From an uncultured Achromobacter sp. (GTDB lineage: Bacteria; Pseudomonadota; Gammaproteobacteria; Burkholderiales; Burkholderiaceae_B): a DNA stretch of 10,442 nt. The position numbers were made by a program, and so were the translations under genes. Shown here piece by piece: positions 6,714 through 10,442 of the stretch (positions are counted from its first letter, which is position 1; each line of letters begins with the position of its first letter). The DNA is taken from NCBI GenBank assembly GCA_913775005.1, contig CAJYKY010000159.1, positions 1 to 10,442 on the forward strand, in the 5' to 3' direction. Under the pieces are notes generated by a model that worked only from the letters and a program-made list of their open reading frames with translations, was not told the DNA's origin and searched no databases.

Positions 6714-8651
6714 TCAGCGCACCAGCACCTTATCCAGCGATTCCGTGAAGCGTCTGGCGTCCTGAAAACCCACCACGCGCGCGTCCGGCAATTCCTTGCC
6801 GCCAGGCTCAAAGAACATGATTCCCGGCGGGCCGAAGAGGCGGAAACGCTTGAGCAATGCACGGTCATCGGCGTTGTTGGCGGTGACGTCCGCCTGCACC
6901 AGCAACATGGTCGACATGCGCTGCGCGACGCCCGGGTCGGTGAACGTGAAGCGCTCCATTTCGCGGCAGGACACGCACCAGTCAGCGTAGAAATCCAGCA
7001 TGACGGGCTGACGGCTTTGCGCCAGCAGCGCGTCCAGTTCCGCGTTATTGCGCACGCGCGTGAAATGCACTTCGCCGCCGTCAGCAGCCACGCCAGCCAC
7101 ACCCGGCGCTGCGCCCGCACGCGCTGCCAGGTGCGACAGCGGCTGCAAGACATCGCGTCCGCCGCTGGCCGCGCCCACCAGCCACGCAGCGGCCGCCAAC
7201 GCCAGCAACAGGCCCAAGCCCTTGCCGAACATGCGCCCGGCACCAGCGCCAGCGGGCAAGGCATCGAAGGCCCGCAGCATCACCGCCGACACAATCGCCA
7301 GGAATGCCCAACCGCTCATCTGCACCCAGGTCGGCACCACGGGGATCAGCATCCACCAGGCCGTGCCCAGCAACAGCATGCCGAACAAGCGCTTCACGCC
7401 GTCCATCCACGGGCCGGCCTTCGGCAGCAACGCGCCCGACGACGCGCCCACGATCAACAGCGGCACGCCCATGCCCCAGGCCATGGCGAACAGCGCCGCC
7501 GCGCCCAGGAAGACATCGCCCGTCTGCGAGATATACAGCAGCGCACCCGCCAGCGGCGCGGCCACGCAAGGTCCGACGATCAGCGCCGACAAGGCGCCCA
7601 TCACCAGCGCGCCCGTGTAGCGCCCGCCCGGAATCCGCGACGACCGCTCGGACAACCTGGCTTGAACGCCCGACGGCATCTGGAAGGTGAACACATCGAA
7701 CATCGCCAATGCCAGCACCGCCAGCAACAGCGCGAACAGCGACAGGACCCACGGCGTTTGCAACCAGGCCGCCAGGCCCGCGCCGCTCAAGCCCGCCGCG
7801 ACACCCAGCGCGGTGTAGACCACCGACATGCCCAGCACGTAGGTTGCGGCCAAGGCCAGCCCGCGCCCGCGTGTGGGCCGGGGCTGCGCCACACCGCCCA
7901 GCACGATCGAAGACAGAATGGGGATCATCGGCAACACGCAAGGCGTGAAGGCCAGCAGCAAGCCCAACACCAGGAACACGCCCGCCGTCTTGGCCCAACC
8001 CAATCCGCCCAGCGCATCGGCCAGGCCGGTGTCACCGGCGCTGAACAACGCGCCCAGTCCGCTCGTGGAAGAGGATGAGGAAGAGGATGAGGTAGAAGCA
8101 GACCCCGCCAGCGGCGCCGCCGCCGCGCCCGCCACCGCGTAGCCGCCCGCGACGGGCGTGAGCTTGATGCTGCTATCCATGGGCGGATAGCACAGGCCGG
8201 CGTCGGCACAGCCCTGGCCCGTCAGCGTCAGCGTGAAAGGCTGAGTGCCTGCGCCCACCGGCACGCGGATGACCACGTCCTTGTGAAAGACTTCCATGTC
8301 TTTCTCAAAGGTCGGGTCGTATTTGACGTCACCCTTCGGATAGACGGCCTCACCCAATGTCGTCGCGTCGGCCGGGCTGATCGTGATGCCGAAGCGCTCG
8401 CGATACATGTAATAGCCAGGCGCCACCTTGTAGCGCAGCTCCAGCGTATCGGGCGCCGCCATCTGCGCACTGAACACAAAGGCCTTTTCCGGTTCCAGGA
8501 ACTCGGTTTCGGCATGGGCAGCGGCTTGCCAGCCCATTAGCAACAACGCCATCGCGAGCAGCATCAGGCAGTGTCTGTACAGGGCGCGCGCAGCGCGAGC
8601 GGCGTGATTCGGGCGTCCGGGCGCGCGGGCGATACCGGCGAGTTGCAACAT
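6714..8651 (-). CDS. dsbD: Thiol:disulfide interchange protein DsbD
   Basis: DsbD passes electrons from cytoplasmic thioredoxin across the inner membrane to periplasmic disulfide isomerases and to the thiol-reducing steps of cytochrome c assembly. The 645-residue product has the full three-part structure. A periplasmic N-terminal domain carries Cys148 and Cys154 (GCADAGLC). An eight-helix-type membrane domain carries Cys238 (FTPCVLP) and Cys362 (GPCVAAP). A C-terminal thioredoxin-like domain carries the WCVSC motif with Cys559 and Cys562. A signal peptide ends near AAAHA (residue 47). The ATG at 8651 overlaps the cutA TGA by one base (TGATG) with an AAGAGA ahead of it, but gives a 29-residue arginine-rich stretch before the hydrophobic core. 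The ATG at 8564 would give a more ordinary signal peptide but lacks a ribosome site. A serine-rich linker at 184-197 joins the first two domains. The protein is longer than the roughly 565-residue E. coli form. Confidence 0.96.
   Translation of the reverse strand: MLQLAGIARAPGRPNHAARAARALYRHCLMLLAMALLLMGWQAAAHAETEFLEPEKAFVFSAQMAAPDTLELRYKVAPGYYMYRERFGITISPADATTLGEAVYPKGDVKYDPTFEKDMEVFHKDVVIRVPVGAGTQPFTLTLTGQGCADAGLCYPPMDSSIKLTPVAGGYAVAGAAAAPLAGSASTSSSSSSSSTSGLGALFSAGDTGLADALGGLGWAKTAGVFLVLGLLLAFTPCVLPMIPILSSIVLGGVAQPRPTRGRGLALAATYVLGMSVVYTALGVAAGLSGAGLAAWLQTPWVLSLFALLLAVLALAMFDVFTFQMPSGVQARLSERSSRIPGGRYTGALVMGALSALIVGPCVAAPLAGALLYISQTGDVFLGAAALFAMAWGMGVPLLIVGASSGALLPKAGPWMDGVKRLFGMLLLGTAWWMLIPVVPTWVQMSGWAFLAIVSAVMLRAFDALPAGAGAGRMFGKGLGLLLALAAAAWLVGAASGGRDVLQPLSHLAARAGAAPGVAGVAADGGEVHFTRVRNNAELDALLAQSRQPVMLDFYADWCVSCREMERFTFTDPGVAQRMSTMLLVQADVTANNADDRALLKRFRLFGPPGIMFFEPGGKELPDARVVGFQDARRFTESLDKVLVR
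8068..8091. repeat. Perfect 12-bp tandem duplication inside dsbD, encoding serine
   Basis: GAAGAGGATGAG occurs twice head to tail on the plus strand. Read on the minus strand it encodes part of the Ser/Thr run (residues about 184-197) linking the N-terminal DsbD domain to the membrane domain. The run uses TCA, TCC and TCT codons, unlike the AGC and TCG preferred elsewhere in this GC-rich window. Twelve bases is four codons, so gain or loss of a unit would keep the frame. Confidence 0.8.
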
Positions 8652-8998
8652 CAGATTCTCTTGTTATTCGCGATGGCCGTCTGCTCGCGCACCCAATCCA
8701 GGTAGGGCGCCGCGCCGCCGATCACGGGCAGCACGATGATTTCGGGCACATCATAGGGATGCATCTGCGCCAGGGCCTGAACAACAGCTTCGTGGCGCGC
8801 GTAGGTGGTCTTGATCTGGAGGGGGATTTCTTCCGTCCCCTCTACCGTTCCGTTCCAGAGATAGATGGACAGGCCCGGCGCGCCAAGGTTCACACAGGCG
8901 GCCAATCCGTCTTCAACCAGCACATGCGCAATGCGCTTGGCCAGCAACAGGTCTGGCGCATTGCTGATGACCAGCACGACGTCGTCATCGCGCAACAT
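8651..8998 (-). CDS. cutA: Divalent-cation tolerance protein CutA (CutA1)
   Basis: CutA is a small trimeric protein with a ferredoxin-like fold, linked in E. coli to copper and other divalent-cation tolerance; its molecular role is not settled. The 115-residue product matches the family in length and motifs: GLAACVN at 31-37, YLWNG at 46-50, a glutamate-rich stretch leading to QIKTTYARH at 61-69, and HPYDVPEI at 80-87. The ATG at 8998 is secure, because AAGGAGG, a near-perfect Shine-Dalgarno, lies four bases upstream. The stop overlaps the dsbD start by one base, so the genes are co-transcribed and probably translationally coupled. The same cutA-dsbD (dipZ) neighbourhood is known from E. coli. 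A longer in-frame reading back to 9547 is antisense to the HIT gene and is spurious. Confidence 0.95.
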   Translation of the reverse strand: MLRDDDVVLVISNAPDLLLAKRIAHVLVEDGLAACVNLGAPGLSIYLWNGTVEGTEEIPLQIKTTYARHEAVVQALAQMHPYDVPEIIVLPVIGGAAPYLDWVREQTAIANNKRI

Positions 8999-9039
8999 GG
9001 AACCTCCTTGGGATAGCCGTGTGGGATGTAACTCGGGGT

Positions 9040-9073
9040 ATTTTATCGATATTGCGGCCGTCGTCCGGGTCAA
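9040..9073 (-). promoter_or_regulatory. Tentative promoter for the cutA-dsbD-EamA operon
   Basis: On the minus strand, TTGACC at 9068-9073 resembles a -35 box. TATCGA lies 16 bases downstream (9046-9051), and a better -10 match, TAAAAT, lies 22 bases downstream (9040-9045). Neither pairing is ideal. The AT-rich patch stands out in the 120-base gap between the divergent cutA and HIT genes and may serve both directions. Confidence 0.35.
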
Positions 9074-9118
9074 CCCTGCGCGTCCGCGTCCATGCCACCC
9101 GCTATCACCGAGGCTTGC

Positions 9119-9556
9119 ATGACCAACCCCTGCCTGTTCTGCCGCATCGCCCGTCACGAGATCCCGGCGCATGTCATCCACGAAGATGAGCGCCTGATGG
9201 CCTTCCTGGACATCCAGCCCGTGCGGCCCGGCCATGTGCTGATCATCCCGAAGCAGCACTATCCGTATTACGAAGACATGCCGGCCGACCTGGCCGGGAA
9301 CATCGTGAATCTGGGGCAGAAGCTGGGCCGGCACATGAAGCGGCTGTATGGCGTGGAACGGGTTGGCTTTGCGTTCACGGGCATCCACGTCGCGCACGCG
9401 CATGCCCACGTCATTCCGATGCATCACCCGCAGGACGTCACGTCCACCCAGTACATCGCCGAGCAGGACCTGACGTTCAAGATGCCGCCGCAGCCGCCTC
9501 AGGAAGCGCTGGCCGCCACCGCCGCGCAGCTGCGCGGGGAATTGCACACATCCTGA
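9119..9556 (+). CDS. HIT-family (histidine triad) nucleotide-binding protein
   Basis: Histidine-triad proteins are cytoplasmic nucleotide hydrolases or transferases acting on adenosine phosphoramidates, dinucleoside polyphosphates or related compounds. The 145-residue product carries the signature HAHAHVI at 93-99 (His93, His95, His97), with a further HH at 102-103. An N-terminal CLFC (Cys5, Cys8) is typical of zinc-binding HIT members, and the family-like stretch PVRPGHVLIIPKQH lies at 34-47. I chose the ATG at 9119 because GAGG sits five bases ahead and the protein then starts MTNPCLFCRIA. An in-frame ATG at 9092 would add nine residues without a ribosome site. It diverges from cutA and converges on rplQ. 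Specific substrates cannot be assigned from the sequence. Confidence 0.93.
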   Translation: MTNPCLFCRIARHEIPAHVIHEDERLMAFLDIQPVRPGHVLIIPKQHYPYYEDMPADLAGNIVNLGQKLGRHMKRLYGVERVGFAFTGIHVAHAHAHVIPMHHPQDVTSTQYIAEQDLTFKMPPQPPQEALAATAAQLRGELHTS

Positions 9557-9557
9557 T

Positions 9558-9582
9558 GCGCGCCGTGCTGAAAGCGGCGCGC
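9558..9582 (+). other. GC-rich hairpin just after the HIT stop codon
   Basis: A perfect 8-bp stem, GCGCGCCG and CGGCGCGC, encloses a 9-base loop and begins one base after the HIT stop. On the plus strand it is followed by an A-rich tract, not a T run, so it is not a canonical terminator for the HIT gene. It may stall polymerase or protect the mRNA end. It lies back to back with the rplQ terminator. Confidence 0.55.
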
Positions 9583-9619
9583 AAATAAAACAAGGGCGGG
9601 TCCGAAGACCCGCCCTTGT
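9583..9619 (-). terminator. Rho-independent terminator of the rpoA-rplQ operon
   Basis: A perfect 13-bp inverted repeat (arms 9590-9602 and 9607-9619) gives, in the minus-strand RNA, a stem capped by a UUCG tetraloop closed by C-G, a very stable loop type. It is followed by TTTATTTGC. It starts 23 bases after the rplQ stop, as expected for the end of the ribosomal protein alpha operon. On the plus strand the hairpin lacks a T run but could still slow transcription arriving from the HIT gene. Confidence 0.93.
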
Positions 9620-9642
9620 CGCTTATCGAGCTACCGAATAAT

Positions 9643-10035
9643 TTATTCGGCGCTGCCCTCAGCGGCTTCATCAACTTCCGGACGGTCAACCAGTTCCATG
9701 AAAGCCATGGGAGCGTTGTCGCCTTGACGGAAGCCCATCTTCAGCACGCGGGTGTAGCCACCGTTACGGGCCGCGTAGCGCGGGCCGATTTCGGCAAACA
9801 GCTTCACCACTGCATCGCGATCGCGCAGACGGGCAAAAGCCAGACGCTTGTTCGCCAGGGTGGGCTCTTTGCCCAGCGTGATCAGGGGTTCGATGACGCG
9901 GCGCAATTCTTTCGCCTTCGGCAGCGTGGTCTTGATGGCTTCGTGGGTGATCAACGAAACGGCCATGTTGCGGAACATGGCAAGACGGTGACTGCTGGTG
10001 CGGTTGAGCTTACGCAAGCCATTACCGTGACGCAT
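9643..10035 (-). CDS. rplQ: 50S ribosomal protein L17 (bL17)
   Basis: L17 is a component of the large ribosomal subunit near the peptide exit tunnel. The 130-residue product begins with the highly conserved MRHGNGLRKLNRTSSHRLAMFRN-type block (conserved through about residue 23) and contains ITHEAIKTTLPKAKELRRVIEPLITL-type sequence around 29-54. It also has the GGYTRVLK motif at about 92-99 and ends in an acidic tail. The length is normal for proteobacterial L17. The ATG at 10035 has AAAGGAAA upstream with about eight bases of spacing. It follows rpoA on the same strand after an unusually structured 187-base gap and is closed by a strong terminator. Confidence 0.98.
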   Translation of the reverse strand: MRHGNGLRKLNRTSSHRLAMFRNMAVSLITHEAIKTTLPKAKELRRVIEPLITLGKEPTLANKRLAFARLRDRDAVVKLFAEIGPRYAARNGGYTRVLKMGFRQGDNAPMAFMELVDRPEVDEAAEGSAE

Positions 10036-10058
10036 GATAAGTTTCCTTTGAATCTAAA

Positions 10059-10074
10059 GATGGCGGTCGCCATC
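10059..10074 (-). other. Palindromic hairpin in the rplQ leader
   Basis: GATGGC and GCCATC arms enclose a four-base loop, extendable to 7 bp around two bases, 23 bases upstream of the rplQ ATG and just ahead of its ribosome site. On the minus strand it is followed by TTTAGATTC, too weak for a terminator. A role in mRNA processing or translation control of L17 is possible but only inferred. Confidence 0.4.
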
Positions 10075-10154
10075 GGGTTGCCGGCTCTTCTATCAACCTG
10101 CAATTAGGCCGCGGTCCGGTAGAAAACGGTGCATTTTACGACGATTTCGCAAAC

Positions 10155-10176
10155 CGCCCGGCGGGGTTGCCGGGCG
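10155..10176 (-). other. GC-rich stem-loop in the rpoA-rplQ gap
   Basis: A perfect 8-bp stem, CGCCCGGC and GCCGGGCG, with a 6-base loop lies about 47 bases downstream of the rpoA stop. On the minus strand it is followed by GGTTTGCG, which has only three T, so it is at best a weak or partial terminator. It could also be an RNA-processing or stability element separating rpoA from rplQ. Confidence 0.45.
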
Positions 10177-10222
10177 CTTGCAGGAGCCACCCCCACAATC
10201 AGAGACGGCACCTTGTCAGGAC

Positions 10223-10442
10223 TTAAGGACGCTCCAGGCCCAGGGGCGGCCAGTTCTCGAGCTTCATGCCCAGAGTCAGACCACGTGCAGCCAGGACTTC
10301 CTTGATTTCGTTGAGCGACTTGCGACCCAGGTTCGGGGTCTTGAGCAGCTCGTTTTCGGTACGCTGGATCAGGTCGCCGATGTAGTAGATGTTTTCGGCC
10401 TTCAGGCAGTTGGCCGAACGCACGGTCAGTTCCAGGTCGTCG
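10223..10442 (-). CDS. rpoA: RNA polymerase alpha subunit, C-terminal end only
   Basis: The last 72 codons of rpoA are present; the gene enters from the right edge. The segment is the alpha C-terminal domain, which binds UP-element DNA and activators. Characteristic blocks are LTVRSANCLKAENI, the YIGDLIQRTENELLK helix region, PNLGRKSLNEIKEVL, and the GLTLGMKLENWPP ending. These residues include the helix-hairpin-helix-like DNA-contact region. The stop (TAA) is at 10223. As in other proteobacteria, rplQ follows on the same strand, which places this as the end of the alpha operon. Confidence 0.97.
   Translation of the reverse strand, partial: DDLELTVRSANCLKAENIYYIGDLIQRTENELLKTPNLGRKSLNEIKEVLAARGLTLGMKLENWPPLGLERP

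Noticed and set aside
6618..8078. 486-codon plus-strand open frame opposite dsbD
   Set aside because: Composition is dominated by Arg, Gln, His and Ala, and it lies entirely across well-supported dsbD and EamA sequence. It is a GC-driven shadow.
8999..9547. 183-residue N-terminal extension of CutA
   Set aside because: It would run antisense through the HIT gene. The ATG at 8998 has an excellent ribosome site and gives the normal CutA length.
1..10442. Mobile elements, CRISPR arrays, phage or defence genes, tRNA or rRNA genes
   Set aside because: I looked on both strands and found no transposase or integrase motifs, spaced direct repeats, terminal inverted repeats flanking genes, or tRNA-like cloverleaf signals. 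All coding space belongs to recognised families.

Overview
The window looks like a conserved chromosomal housekeeping region from a high-GC betaproteobacterium of the Burkholderiales, most likely Alcaligenaceae (Bordetella/Achromobacter-like). That placement rests on gene order (rpoA, rplQ, a HIT protein, cutA, dsbD, an EamA transporter, hemB, engB, cytochrome c4, resB, ccsB), on protein sequence character as recalled, and on GC-rich codon use. No database search was possible. I see no transposase, integrase, phage gene, CRISPR array, tRNA, rRNA or plasmid function. No gene-free stretch exceeds 300 bases; the longest gap is about 220 bases, between cytochrome c4 and engB.

Layout, left to right. 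Positions 1-3872 (minus strand) hold a cytochrome c module. Transcription runs from a di-haem cytochrome c4 gene, through an intrinsic-terminator-like hairpin ending one base before the next start codon, into resB and then ccsB (ccsA/resC), which runs off the left edge. ResB and CcsB form the System II haem export and cytochrome c ligation machinery. Positions 4095-5731 (plus strand) hold engB (ribosome-assembly GTPase) and hemB (porphobilinogen synthase), overlapping by ATGA. Cytochrome c4 and engB diverge from a 222-base gap with a perfect minus-strand TATAAT.

Positions 5728-8998 (minus strand) hold cutA, dsbD and an EamA-family transporter, probably one operon. cutA and dsbD overlap by one base. 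The transporter converges on hemB with overlapping stop codons and no visible terminator. A HIT-family hydrolase (9119-9556, plus strand) diverges from cutA. The right end (minus strand) is the tail of the ribosomal protein alpha operon: the rpoA C-terminus, then rplQ, closed by a strong terminator with a UUCG loop.

A theme links several genes: haem synthesis (HemB), transmembrane thiol-reducing power (DsbD), haem export and attachment (ResB/CcsB) and a product cytochrome (c4) lie within 8 kb. This fits known biology and is not a new system. I did not find a convincing undescribed system. The best leads are the terminator placed against the resB start, the Cys-free metal site of HemB, the serine-repeat linker in DsbD, and the structured rpoA-rplQ gap.
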